From Candidatus Woesearchaeota archaeon (GTDB taxonomy: Archaea > Nanobdellota > Nanobdellia > Woesearchaeales > JAFGLG01), in NCBI GenBank assembly GCA_016928155.1, contig JAFGLG010000011.1:1-52639 (forward strand): a stretch of DNA of 52,639 nucleotides, written 5' to 3'. The translations under genes and the position numbers were made by a program. The notes under the pieces were generated by a model, which saw only the letters and a list, made by a program, of their open reading frames with translations, was not told where the DNA came from and ran no database searches. This document shows, piece by piece, positions 1 through 6,971 of the stretch. Position 1 is the first letter of the stretch. Each line of letters opens with the position of its first letter.

Positions 1-549
1 ATTCTTATGGCATCTATATTGAAATCAAAAAATATTCCTTGCAGGGTTCGTTCTGGATTTGCGCATTATTTTAATAACTATAGCGGTGACCACTGGATAA
101 ATCAGTATTGGGACAATAAAAAAGAAAAGTGGGTCACCTTTGACGCTGATGGATTTTTTGATAAGTCCATTGGGTTTGATCAATATAATATGCCTGAAAA
201 TAAATTTGATTGGGCGGCAAATACTTGGCTTGGAATTAGAAACAGCAAGTTAGATGCCAATAATTTTAAAAACGCAGATGGTTCTGTCGGGCTGATGCCA
301 GTTCTTTGGGCAATATTTTATGATTTTCATAGTTTGATGAACAATGAAATTCTTTACAATCAACAGCCCAGCTATATTTACTTCAAATTTGATAAATTGA
401 CTGAAAAAGATTTTGAAGAAATTGATGAATTAGCCAAATTGATGTTAGAACCAGATAAAAACTTTGATGAATTAGTCAAGATTTGGAATACAAAAAAGAA
501 ATTCAGAATTTTAAATGGTCCACTTATTGGCGATAATGATCACTTTTAG
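1..549 (+). CDS. Transglutaminase-like domain protein, C-terminal part
   Basis: The frame is open to the left window edge, so only the C-terminal part of the protein is present; the first ATG, at base 7, is probably internal. The visible part carries the second half of a transglutaminase-like (papain-fold) core: a 'Gly-Asp-His-Trp' stretch with the likely catalytic His, followed about 15 residues later by 'Thr-Phe-Asp-Ala-Asp' with the likely catalytic Asp. The catalytic Cys would lie upstream of the window. The rest (about 130 residues) is rich in Phe, Asn and Lys and matches no family I know. Base composition is AT-rich compared with the genes beyond 7 kb. It is followed by a GC-rich palindromic spacer that may be a recombination site. 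The fold assignment is moderately sure; substrate and role are unknown. Confidence 0.6.
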   Translation: MLMASILKSKNIPCRVRSGFAHYFNNYSGDHWINQYWDNKKEKWVTFDADGFFDKSIGFDQYNMPENKFDWAANTWLGIRNSKLDANNFKNADGSVGLMPVLWAIFYDFHSLMNNEILYNQQPSYIYFKFDKLTEKDFEEIDELAKLMLEPDKNFDELVKIWNTKKKFRILNGPLIGDNDHF

Positions 550-597
550 TGGAAATAAATTTTTGCCCCTTTATTTAATAAAATGTTCCTGACTCAA

Positions 598-790
598 ACT
601 CACTCCGCTATGCTCCGTGCCACGCTGCGCTCTCCTCCCTTCGGCCGTAGGGGGATTTAACAGGGCTTATGCGGAAACCTTGTTGCAATTCGGTTTCCCA
701 AATTGCTCGCCAGGAGGTCGGAATTTTCTGGGTTGCCTGAAAATTCCTCCACTCGGCTCGCAACTTCGCATAAGCCCAATGTTAGTTTCA
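598..790. repeat. GC-rich imperfect palindrome, integron attC-like
   Basis: This spacer is much richer in GC than its two neighbours and folds back on itself. The outer arms at 659-673 and 767-784 pair over 11 bases (GGGCTTATGCG with CGCATAAGCCC), flanked by AAC...GTT with two unpaired bases on the right arm only. A second, inner hairpin pairs 713-728 with 739-750. The left end (655-661) reads ATTTAAC, which fits the RYYYAAC inverse core of integron attC sites; the right end (781-787, GTTAGTT) fits GTTRRRY except at one base. The one-sided extrahelical bases are also attC-like. No integrase is in the window. It could instead be a MITE remnant or a terminator. Confidence 0.45.
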
Positions 791-791
791 A

Positions 792-829
792 TTGAGAAAA
801 CGGCCAAAAAAACTTACGAAAATCTTATA
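792..829. repeat. Left copy of inverted repeat flanking methyltransferase gene
   Basis: This segment begins TTGAGAAAAC and ends with ACGAAAATCTTATA. Its reverse complement recurs at 1516-1548 with a few mismatches and a small indel. The two copies point toward each other and bracket the methyltransferase gene. The right copy overlaps that gene's TATA box, so the pair may be either the ends of a mobile cassette or a duplicated promoter. Confidence 0.5.
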
Positions 830-833
830 GCTC

Positions 834-1487
834 TTATTTTATGATGCTCCACTTAGAACAACAAATGTATAAATTATGTCTTACAGCTTCACAATTAGCA
901 AAAAAAGTTTCTTTAATTAACTTTTTTCCTGTAACTTTAAATCCTTCTTTTTCTAAGCATGAAATATAAAATTCTTCATCCCTAAATAAAATTGGATTTC
1001 CTGAATCTTTTAATATTGCTTTTGGATCAAAAATTTCTTTGCCATCAACAAGCTTATAATCGCCAGTTATTACTTGAAATAAGAATTTACCATCAGCTGT
1101 CAATGTTTCTTTTACTTCATTTAGACATTGCAGCAATTCTTCTTCTTTCAGATAATATAACATATCTTCACTAAATATAAAATCAAATGATTCGTTTAAA
1201 TTTTTGATATCTGTTGCGATATTTCCATGTAAGACAATCGGAAACTTACTATTCCCTTTTAATTTATTTATATCATCAACTTTTCTTTTATCAATATCAA
1301 TTCCATACGTTTTTGCTCCTCTCTTTTGCATTTCAAGCAAATCAGCACCAATGCCAAAACCAAGATCTAGAACTTTTTTATTTTCTATGTTAATTCCTGC
1401 ATGAAACATAAATCTAAATAAACATGGATTTGGACACGCAAAAACCGACCATTGCACTTTATTCCAATATTCAACAGTTTCATTCAT
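834..1487 (-). CDS. Class I SAM-dependent methyltransferase
   Basis: A 217-residue protein with a standard Rossmann-fold methyltransferase core. Motif I is 'Val-Leu-Asp-Leu-Gly-Phe-Gly-Ile-Gly' near residue 40, the acidic end of strand 2 is 'Gly-Ile-Asp-Ile-Asp', and a motif IV-like segment 'Phe-Asp-Phe-Ile-Phe-Ser-Glu-Asp' follows. This is the layout of small-molecule (UbiE/Methyltransf_11-like) enzymes; the substrate cannot be told. The C-terminal 30 residues hold three cysteines. The start fits a TATA box 28 bases upstream, giving a nearly leaderless transcript. The gene is AT-rich, lies on the opposite strand to its neighbours and is bracketed by a short inverted repeat, which suggests it was acquired as a unit. 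Confidence 0.8.
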   Translation of the reverse strand: MNETVEYWNKVQWSVFACPNPCLFRFMFHAGINIENKKVLDLGFGIGADLLEMQKRGAKTYGIDIDKRKVDDINKLKGNSKFPIVLHGNIATDIKNLNESFDFIFSEDMLYYLKEEELLQCLNEVKETLTADGKFLFQVITGDYKLVDGKEIFDPKAILKDSGNPILFRDEEFYISCLEKEGFKVTGKKLIKETFFANCEAVRHNLYICCSKWSIIK

Positions 1488-1510
1488 CTTAAAAGAATTG
1501 ATAAGTTAAA

Positions 1511-1520
1511 TTATATATAA
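1511..1520 (-). promoter_or_regulatory. TATA box of the methyltransferase gene
   Basis: On the minus strand TTATATATAA lies about 28 bases before the ATG at 1487, the usual distance for a leaderless archaeal promoter. It is embedded at the inner edge of the right inverted-repeat copy. Confidence 0.6.
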
Positions 1521-1548
1521 GATTTTCGTTAAATGGCAGTTTTCTCAA
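1516..1548. repeat. Right copy of inverted repeat flanking methyltransferase gene
   Basis: Reverse-complement partner of 792-829. Matching blocks are TATAAGATTTTCGT and GTTTTCTCAA with a 4-base indel between them. A separate 12-base direct repeat, GGATTTAACAGG, occurs at 653-664 (left palindrome) and again at 1588-1599, about 935 bases apart, on either side of the same gene. Confidence 0.5.
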
Positions 1549-1641
1549 CTTTTCGGACGCCATTTCCCCACAATTTGCACCAAAAAAGGATTTAACAGGA
1601 ACATATGCTATGTGTGATGATCTTAAGATCCTAACATTACA

Positions 1642-1649
1642 TTTATATA
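1642..1649 (+). promoter_or_regulatory. TATA box of pterin dehydratase gene
   Basis: TTTATATA is centred about 26 bases before the ATG at 1672, consistent with leaderless transcription. A perfect 12-base palindrome, GATCTTAAGATC, lies just upstream at about 1619-1630. Confidence 0.6.
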
Positions 1650-1671
1650 TTTTAATCCCTCGCTTACTGGA

Positions 1672-1905
1672 ATGGACTGGAAAATAGAAGAAAAATATTT
1701 AGTAAAAGAATTTGAATTTGCTGATTATTCTGAAGCAGTAAAATTTGTTGACAAAATCCTTCCCTTGGCAGAGGAAGCGAATCATCACCCCGATATTTTA
1801 ATCCATGGATGCAAAAAAGTAAAAATAATGATATATACCCATAATGAGGATAAGATTACAGACAAAGACTATTCCTTGGCAACCCAGATAGATGAAATTT
1901 TGTAG
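1672..1905 (+). CDS. phhB: 4a-hydroxytetrahydrobiopterin dehydratase (PCD/DCoH family)
   Basis: A short, 77-residue member of the pterin-4a-carbinolamine dehydratase family, which dehydrates 4a-hydroxy-tetrahydropterins formed by aromatic amino acid hydroxylases; many archaeal members have no known pterin-hydroxylase partner. The signature 'Glu-Ala-Asn-His-His-Pro-Asp' (residues about 34-40) and the later 'Thr-His' plus 'Leu-Thr/Ile-Thr-Asp-Lys-Asp' helix start are where the family places its catalytic histidines. It is about 20 residues shorter than usual, lacking part of the N-terminal helix. The start is fixed by the TATA box. The family call is firm; the physiological substrate is not. 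Confidence 0.85.
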   Translation: MDWKIEEKYLVKEFEFADYSEAVKFVDKILPLAEEANHHPDILIHGCKKVKIMIYTHNEDKITDKDYSLATQIDEIL

Positions 1906-1988
1906 GATGGATTTTATGATTCCTGGCTCCGCTCCGAGAGCTTATCTGAATCGCGATGTTGGATTCCTATCTCGGGACAACCATAATC

Positions 1989-1996
1989 TTTATTAA
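1989..1996 (+). promoter_or_regulatory. TATA-like box before the small DMT-like gene
   Basis: TTTATTAA lies about 26 bases before an ATG at 2019. That ATG is in frame with the downstream membrane protein but is followed by an amber stop at its third codon, so the promoter points at an original start that is now blocked. Confidence 0.4.
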
Positions 1997-2054
1997 CCTC
2001 TTTCAAGATTAATCATATATGAACTAGCCGCTTATCGTAATCATCGGGACTCAA

Positions 2055-2357
2055 TTGCTTTTTACAGCAAGCGATTTGTTGGCAAGGAATTATATGCCCA
2101 AACAGGGTTTTGCTTTAGCGACTTTTCTAAGCGGTTGGTTCCTGGCATATTTTTCAATAAGGATTGTCGCCATGTTTGGTCAGCTGTATGTATTTACCGC
2201 AATTGAGTTAGGGAGAACAATGGCTCTATTCGGGGCAGTTTCGATAATGCTGGCCAATCTGCTGGGATTCCTGGTTCTGAAAGAGGTTTTGAACCCCTGG
2301 GCATATGTTGGGGTGACATTGGCTGTTGTCGCTTTCATTGTCTTGGCTCTGACATGA
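2055..2357 (+). CDS. Small multidrug/EamA-like membrane protein, 5' end disrupted
   Basis: The reading frame encodes a small hydrophobic protein with about three to four membrane segments. It has the feel of half an EamA/DMT transporter: 'Glu-Leu-Gly-Arg-Thr-Met-Ala-Leu-Phe-Gly-Ala', then a 'Leu-Lys-Glu' turn and a final helix. Half-length, dual-topology DMT proteins are known. The only start the open frame allows is TTG at 2055. However, an ATG at 2019, correctly placed after a TATA-like box, is in frame and reads ATG-AAC-TAG, and translation past the TAG continues as a plausible first membrane helix. So the gene probably once began at 2019 and carries a nonsense codon at position 3; reinitiation at 2055, readthrough or a sequencing error are all possible. 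Confidence 0.55.
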   Translation: MLFTASDLLARNYMPKQGFALATFLSGWFLAYFSIRIVAMFGQLYVFTAIELGRTMALFGAVSIMLANLLGFLVLKEVLNPWAYVGVTLAVVAFIVLALT

Positions 2358-2500
2358 TGAAAAGGTGTTCTTCGGTAAAGAAGCTTGAACATGGAAGAAA
2401 GGTATTCTCATCTGATCTAGAATGATGCATAATCATGAGTATATCATGGGGTTTCGACTTAGGATATTAGGAAATTCTGATTGAGAACATGAGAAAAGCA

Positions 2501-3256
2501 TCATCTCCTGAACTTCACAAACCCTTTCTCATCTACAATAGGTCCGCGTAAGAAGAACTCTCCTGGCTTGAGCTTCTTTAGCTCATCTGCCTCCTTCTGC
2601 TCCACCCCTAGATACTTTCGCAGCACATCGACATCGCTCTTCCATTCAGTGCGGCCAATGATGATATTCACGCATTGTGAGATCACATTCTTGGAAAGAT
2701 ATGTCAGTCTCTGGGTCGCAAACATCATGCCGATGCCGCGCTTTCGGCCCTTCTTAACCAGTTTTATTATAGCATTCAGGCATTTTGACTTGTTGAACCC
2801 TTTCTCAGGCACATATTCGTCTGCTTCATCAAAGACAAGGAGATAAGATATCTTCCTGGAAGTCTCCAGATCCAGGAATGCCTCGCAGAACAGCCCGACA
2901 AATTCCTGCATGTCTGCATCATCTGTTGTGCTGAAATCAAGGACCGCGCTTTTCTTCTCAGAGATTATCTTCTTTGCCAGCGTCTCAGGATCGCTTCCTT
3001 CTGTTATCCTCTCGATGCCGAGTCCGGAATACTCCCCTTCGAGATCGAAGATGATGATCGGGATCATGTCTTTGATCTCGCGGATCATCTTCTTGATTGT
3101 ATAGCTCTTGCCGTATCCTGTTATCGAAGCCACAAGGGTCCTGTTAGCCACAAGCCCTTCGAATGATATCTTCTTTGTGTGCGTCACTTCAAGGTCTTTT
3201 GGTTCCGAAAAAACCCTCTCTTTCTTCTCCTTCTTGAAAAGGTCGAAAAATCCCAT
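2501..3256 (-). CDS. HerA/FtsK-like P-loop ATPase
   Basis: A 251-residue ATPase of the HerA-FtsK superfamily (DUF87-like), the group of DNA-pumping or translocating ATPases that in archaea includes HerA and various stand-alone proteins. It is much shorter than HerA (about 500 residues) and lacks the HAS barrel. Visible features are a P-loop 'Thr-Gly-Tyr-Gly-Lys-Ser' (residues 46-51), an 'Asp-Leu-Glu-Gly-Glu-Tyr' segment after strand 2 as in HerA, a Walker B 'Leu-Leu-Val-Phe-Asp-Glu-Ala-Asp' near residue 140, a sensor-like 'Ala-Thr-Gln-Arg' (GMMFATQR) and an arginine-rich patch 'Lys-Lys-Gly-Arg-Lys-Arg-Gly'. The N-terminus is short and basic. It stands alone, so its DNA or protein substrate is unknown. 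Confidence 0.8.
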   Translation of the reverse strand: MGFFDLFKKEKKERVFSEPKDLEVTHTKKISFEGLVANRTLVASITGYGKSYTIKKMIREIKDMIPIIIFDLEGEYSGLGIERITEGSDPETLAKKIISEKKSAVLDFSTTDDADMQEFVGLFCEAFLDLETSRKISYLLVFDEADEYVPEKGFNKSKCLNAIIKLVKKGRKRGIGMMFATQRLTYLSKNVISQCVNIIIGRTEWKSDVDVLRKYLGVEQKEADELKKLKPGEFFLRGPIVDEKGFVKFRR

Positions 3257-3591
3257 AGGATATCATTTTGTCAGGCTCTTTTTAAATATTATCACAGCTT
3301 CAGCTTGATTTGCAGTCTTCTGCTGATTATAAATAAATCCATGATTATCCATGGTATTGATTAAAGGGAATATAGCGCATATTAGTGTATTAAGCGTGGG
3401 TTCAGTGCCAATTTTAGTATCAATAATACTCAAAGGATTGAGATTTATATATGAAAATAAATGAAGAAAAACAAAACATTTATATACAAATCATTAACCA
3501 CTGAGTAATAGTCTAAAGACGTTTTTCCCGAGGTTCTGATCCTCGAAGAGGGGTGGTATGATATTCATCAAATACTTGGCAAGGTGATAAA
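3257..3591. other. Intergenic region with promoters and structured leader
   Basis: This 335-base AT-rich gap lies between divergent genes and has no convincing gene. It holds two TATA-like boxes on the plus strand (about 3450-3459 and 3479-3487). The second predicts a start site near 3510 and a leader of about 80 bases for the surface-protein gene. Within the leader, CGAGG (3529-3533) can pair with CCTCG (3541-3545), while CCTC of the same segment can instead pair with GAGG (3548-3551). A GGTG Shine-Dalgarno-like sequence directly precedes the ATG, unlike the leaderless genes nearby. Confidence 0.5.
3479..3487 (+). promoter_or_regulatory. TATA box of the 857-residue surface protein gene
   Basis: TTTATATAC lies roughly 105 bases before the ATG. 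Transcription would start near 3510, leaving a long leader with two mutually exclusive short hairpins. Confidence 0.5.
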
Positions 3592-6165
3592 ATGAGAAAT
3601 AAGATTTTTTTGGGAGCAATCTTCATGATTTGCTTGCTGCTCACCATAGTCGCAGCCAGCGCAACAGCTCCCCAGGTCGCATTGATAAGTCCGGGGAACA
3701 ATACCCGTGACATAGACGGCAATGTTCTGTTCCTTTTTTCAGCAGCAGATGATTCTAATCTGACAACATGCTCATTGTACACGAGCGCATCAGGCACATT
3801 CTCCCTTGAGCAGACCCAGACAATAAGCAAGCAGTCTGTGCAGGGAAATTTCACATCCCTTGGCTACGCGCCGGGGCTGTCATTCCAGTGGAATGTCCTG
3901 TGCACTGATGATTCAGGCAACCAGAGCTTTGCCCCTTCGAACAGGGCTCTCAAGATCAACTCAAATCCTGTCTTCACACTGACTTCCTTGCCGGCAGTGG
4001 CTGAGGACTCAGGAGCCCACACAATGAACCTTTCGCTGTATGCATCAGATGCTGATGGGGACTCTGTTGGTTTTGCCAAGACAACAGCTTGTGATTCTTC
4101 AATCGCTGCATTCTCTGTCTATCAGGGCATCCTGACATACACACCCCAGCCGGACATGTCCGGCTCCACATGGTGCAAGATAGCTTACACAGACAGCTTT
4201 GTTACTCTGGAAAAGAACCTGACACTGGAAGTCACTCCTGTCAATGATGCTCCTGAGCTCGCAATACCCTCACTGACAGTCGTTCAGGGCATGAGCGCTC
4301 AGGTTAATCTCTCATTGTACACCTCAGACGCAGAGAACGACCCGATAACTTATGCGGTTCTCAGCGAGAACACGGCCCAGGTCGATTGCTCTGTCAGCGG
4401 CAGTATCCTTGAGATAGAAGCTGCTGCTGGATTCCAGGGAACAGCTAAATGCGAGATAATGGCTTCTGACGGATCTGCAACAGACATCCAGAATGTCACG
4501 ATAACATCCCAGCCTGCTGTCGAATCCATCTCTGTCGCAAAGGCAGACGGCCAGATAAAGACTGACGGCACAACCATATGGGTCAACACACCTATAACAT
4601 TGACGATTGTCAACAGCGGGAATGTGCCGACCACAGCAACTGTGAATATCCCTGTCCTGAAGCTGGCTGCTGATCCAAGCAAGACCATCAGCGCTCTGAG
4701 CTATTCTCCTTCGCAGTCTGTTAGCCTTGCTGTCGGTGAGACAAAGCAGATAACTGCGACTGCAATGGGTATCCCTGCCGATAAGGACTTGGGCACTTAC
4801 AGCGCTTCAATGAATGTTACTTATGGCGCTTCTGGCATCTACACTAACACGGTGTCTTATGTCGTCGCCCAGGCAACGACTTCGATGACAGTCGCTCCGG
4901 CAAGCGCATCCCATACAACTGGAGGTGCATTTTCAGGCAACTTCACGATAAAGAACACCGGGGATGTGACCATAACAGGCATTGAGATAAGCCAGCTGGC
5001 ATTCAGCGGTTATAATATTGTCTTCACTCCTGCGAATATTGCATCTTTGGTTCATAATCAGGAGGTCACCGTCTCTTACAGCGGAACAGCGCCTTCCGGT
5101 GCAGGCTCAAAGACCGGCACTGTCTACATTGACTCAAATCAGATAAACAAGACTTTCAGCCTGACAGTCAGGCCTGAATCTAAGCTTAAGATTGTTGAAG
5201 TCGATGCCAAGGTGGGCAGCAAGACAGATGACAATCTCCAGGATGGTGCCACAATAGATCAGGAGGCCAAGCCCGGGGACAAGGTCGAGCTCAAGATAAA
5301 TATTGAGAACCAGTTCACTGACAATGACGACGAGATAAAGGACATCATGGTAGAGGTCACTGTTGTTGACCTTGAGGATCTTGGGGATGATGACATTGAG
5401 ATTGATGTGGATGAGTTCGATTTGAGCGGGGACCGTGACACTACAAAGACTGTGAGCTTCACTGTCCCTTACAGGGTCCTTGAAGGCAGTTATGAGATCA
5501 GGATCCATGTGGAAGGAGAAGATGAGGACGACAATGTCCATGAGGATGACTGGACCCTGAATCTTGAGGTCGAGAAGGACAGCAGCTCTGTGATCATCTC
5601 GAGCTTTTCTATTGAGGATGAGGAGCTCACATGCCAGAGGGACACTATCATCAAGGTCACAGCCACTAATATTGGCTCAGACACCGAGGACAAGGTCAAG
5701 CTTAACATAATCAGCTCCCCTCTTGGCCTGAATGAGGTCAAGAATTTTGAGCTTGATGATGACCCTGAGGATGATGACAGCGAGCAGACATTCTCATTCC
5801 CGATAAGCCTGGAAGATGATCTCCCGCCTGGGAATTATCAGATAATCATAAGGCTCTATGTCGACAATGACAAGGAGGATGAGGAGAGTCTTTTCCTGAA
5901 TGTCAAGGCCTGCACAACAGGCAACGGCAATGACGATGATGACGATGGTACAGGAGACGATGACAATGGCACAGGAGATGATGATGGAGGATTTGATGTG
6001 GATGGCGATGATGATACCGGATCTGATTATGGTTATCCTCCGACATCAATAAAGGATTCGACTGGCTTCATGGATTCAGATTTGTATATCATACTTCTGA
6101 TTGTCCTGAACGCGGTCTTTGTCGCTGTGCTCATCTGGCTGTTGGTCCTGTTCCTTGCCAAATAA
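3592..6165 (+). CDS. Membrane-anchored surface protein with cadherin-like and CARDB-like repeats
   Basis: An 857-residue cell-surface protein. An N-terminal signal peptide (about residues 1-23, ending Ala-Ser-Ala-Thr-Ala) is followed by an Ig-like domain. Two tandem cadherin-like domains come next, with acidic 'Asp-Ala-Asp-Gly-Asp' and 'Val-Asn-Asp-Ala-Pro-Glu' calcium-site motifs. Several CARDB/NEW3-type beta domains follow, then a highly acidic segment ('Gly-Glu-Asp-Glu-Asp-Asp') and an Asp/Gly-rich linker of about 40 residues, and the protein ends in a single membrane helix with a very short cytoplasmic tail (Ala-Lys). This is the layout of an archaeal envelope protein or adhesin held by its C-terminus. 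The Asp-rich stalk probably binds divalent cations or spans the glycocalyx. A GGTGA ribosome-binding site 7 bases upstream supports the start. It is monocistronic. The exact ligand is unknown. Confidence 0.75.
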   Translation: MRNKIFLGAIFMICLLLTIVAASATAPQVALISPGNNTRDIDGNVLFLFSAADDSNLTTCSLYTSASGTFSLEQTQTISKQSVQGNFTSLGYAPGLSFQWNVLCTDDSGNQSFAPSNRALKINSNPVFTLTSLPAVAEDSGAHTMNLSLYASDADGDSVGFAKTTACDSSIAAFSVYQGILTYTPQPDMSGSTWCKIAYTDSFVTLEKNLTLEVTPVNDAPELAIPSLTVVQGMSAQVNLSLYTSDAENDPITYAVLSENTAQVDCSVSGSILEIEAAAGFQGTAKCEIMASDGSATDIQNVTITSQPAVESISVAKADGQIKTDGTTIWVNTPITLTIVNSGNVPTTATVNIPVLKLAADPSKTISALSYSPSQSVSLAVGETKQITATAMGIPADKDLGTYSASMNVTYGASGIYTNTVSYVVAQATTSMTVAPASASHTTGGAFSGNFTIKNTGDVTITGIEISQLAFSGYNIVFTPANIASLVHNQEVTVSYSGTAPSGAGSKTGTVYIDSNQINKTFSLTVRPESKLKIVEVDAKVGSKTDDNLQDGATIDQEAKPGDKVELKINIENQFTDNDDEIKDIMVEVTVVDLEDLGDDDIEIDVDEFDLSGDRDTTKTVSFTVPYRVLEGSYEIRIHVEGEDEDDNVHEDDWTLNLEVEKDSSSVIISSFSIEDEELTCQRDTIIKVTATNIGSDTEDKVKLNIISSPLGLNEVKNFELDDDPEDDDSEQTFSFPISLEDDLPPGNYQIIIRLYVDNDKEDEESLFLNVKACTTGNGNDDDDDGTGDDDNGTGDDDGGFDVDGDDDTGSDYGYPPTSIKDSTGFMDSDLYIILLIVLNAVFVAVLIWLLVLFLAK

Positions 6166-6690
6166 GAGCTCTAATTTTTTTATTTTCTCTTTATTATGCT
6201 TTATTTTCTGGTTTGCTATTCCTGTTAATGACACGATTTGCGCATATGTATGATCCGTGCCCAGCGGAGTTTCCAGGAGATCGTTCCCGATAATCTCTCG
6301 ACAATTGTCTTCGGAGACAATGACACTGCACCTGCCCTCTTTAGGCCTATGGAATTCGCTTTCTTGACCAGTCTGTCAGCTGCCGGGATTGATCTGCATG
6401 CGACATGCAGTATCAGCGGCTCCATCTTGAGCCATACTTCACAGGATGCGCCTCTGGATGCCTGCCAGACTTCATCGGCATGCACGGTCCATGCCTCTTG
6501 AACAGCCATTTCGATTCCTGCTTTGCTTCTTTCCTGTCAAGCAGCACTATCCTGCCTGCGCATGAGCTTGTGGTGTAATAGTCCGGATCAGAGTTTATGG
6601 CTGTGCACAGCCTTAGGATGCCTTCATCTATCCTTCCTTTGACTTGTCCTTCTTCGCCAGTGCCTGCTTCTTCTCATTGTCGAATGTCAT
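6165..6690 (-). pseudogene. taw3: Broken taw3 (TYW3-like wybutosine-synthesis methyltransferase)
   Basis: Pieces of a Taw3/TYW3 protein, the SAM-dependent enzyme that modifies G37 of tRNA-Phe in wyosine synthesis, lie in three different minus-strand frames. Piece 1 starts at ATG 6690 ('Met-Thr-Phe-Asp-Asn-Glu-Lys-Lys') and stops at TAG 6630-6628. A shift near 6640 restores 'Lys-Gly-Arg-Ile-Asp-Glu' and the hallmark 'Tyr-Tyr-Thr-Thr-Ser-Ser-Cys-Ala-Gly-Arg'. A second shift near 6490 leads into 'Trp-Leu-Lys-Met-Glu-Pro...Ile-Leu-His-Val-Ala-Cys-Arg' and 'Gly-Leu-Lys-Arg-Ala-Gly'. A third near 6300 is needed for 'Leu-Leu-Glu-Thr-Pro-Leu-Gly' and the C-terminal helix, which runs into the end of the neighbouring gene. 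The TATA box survives. Neighbouring genes are intact, so decay is likelier than poor sequence. Confidence 0.75.
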
Positions 6691-6710
6691 CAGAGGCAAT
6701 TATCGGCAAT

Positions 6711-6720
6711 GATTTAATAA
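6711..6720 (-). promoter_or_regulatory. TATA box of the taw3 pseudogene
   Basis: On the minus strand TTATTAAATC lies about 25 bases before the original ATG at 6690, a normal leaderless spacing, indicating that the promoter is still in place although the reading frame is not. Confidence 0.45.
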
Positions 6721-6798
6721 ATCTTTTTGTGGTTCTGCCACTGCTGTGCCTGGTTTTCTCAATAGAAAGAGATATTACATAAGTCCGTAATGTTATAT

Positions 6799-6817
6799 CC
6801 TGCACCAAAGGTGCAGG
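6799..6817. other. Perfect 8-base-pair hairpin
   Basis: CCTGCACC, AAA and GGTGCAGG form a perfect stem with a three-base loop in the gap before the next methyltransferase gene. No T-run follows on either strand, so it does not look like a standard terminator. Function unknown. Confidence 0.4.
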
Positions 6818-6940
6818 TCAGGAATTATCAGCCCGGTTTGCACAGCAAATCGGATAAAAATATTATTTCTCTTATGGTATATTTCAATATGTATTCACTG
6901 CATGGCAAAGAAGCCTGCAAAAGAACAGAAATTTTCAAAA

Positions 6941-6949
6941 TATTTATAA
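6941..6949 (+). promoter_or_regulatory. TATA box of the Dot1-like methyltransferase gene
   Basis: TATTTATAA is centred about 27 bases before the ATG at 6972, implying a leaderless mRNA. Confidence 0.55.
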
Positions 6950-6971
6950 CCCAGACAACCAATCAAGGGAT

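Noticed and set aside
617-844. Plus-strand open frame of 75 codons across the GC-rich palindrome
   Set aside because: It reads through the fold-back spacer, has no promoter or ribosome-binding site and gives a low-complexity Pro/Gly/Leu-rich product.
1915-1990. GC-rich stretch with repeated GATTCCT after the pterin dehydratase gene, considered as another attC-like site
   Set aside because: The repeats are direct and short, and I could not form long complementary arms.
3500-3580. Possible C/D box RNA in the leader of the surface-protein gene
   Set aside because: Two CTGA tetramers are present but there is no good RTGATGA box or closing stem.
6238-6501. Plus-strand open frame of 87 codons opposite the taw3 remains
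   Set aside because: The minus strand shows clear Taw3 sequence over the same bases; the plus frame is its shadow.
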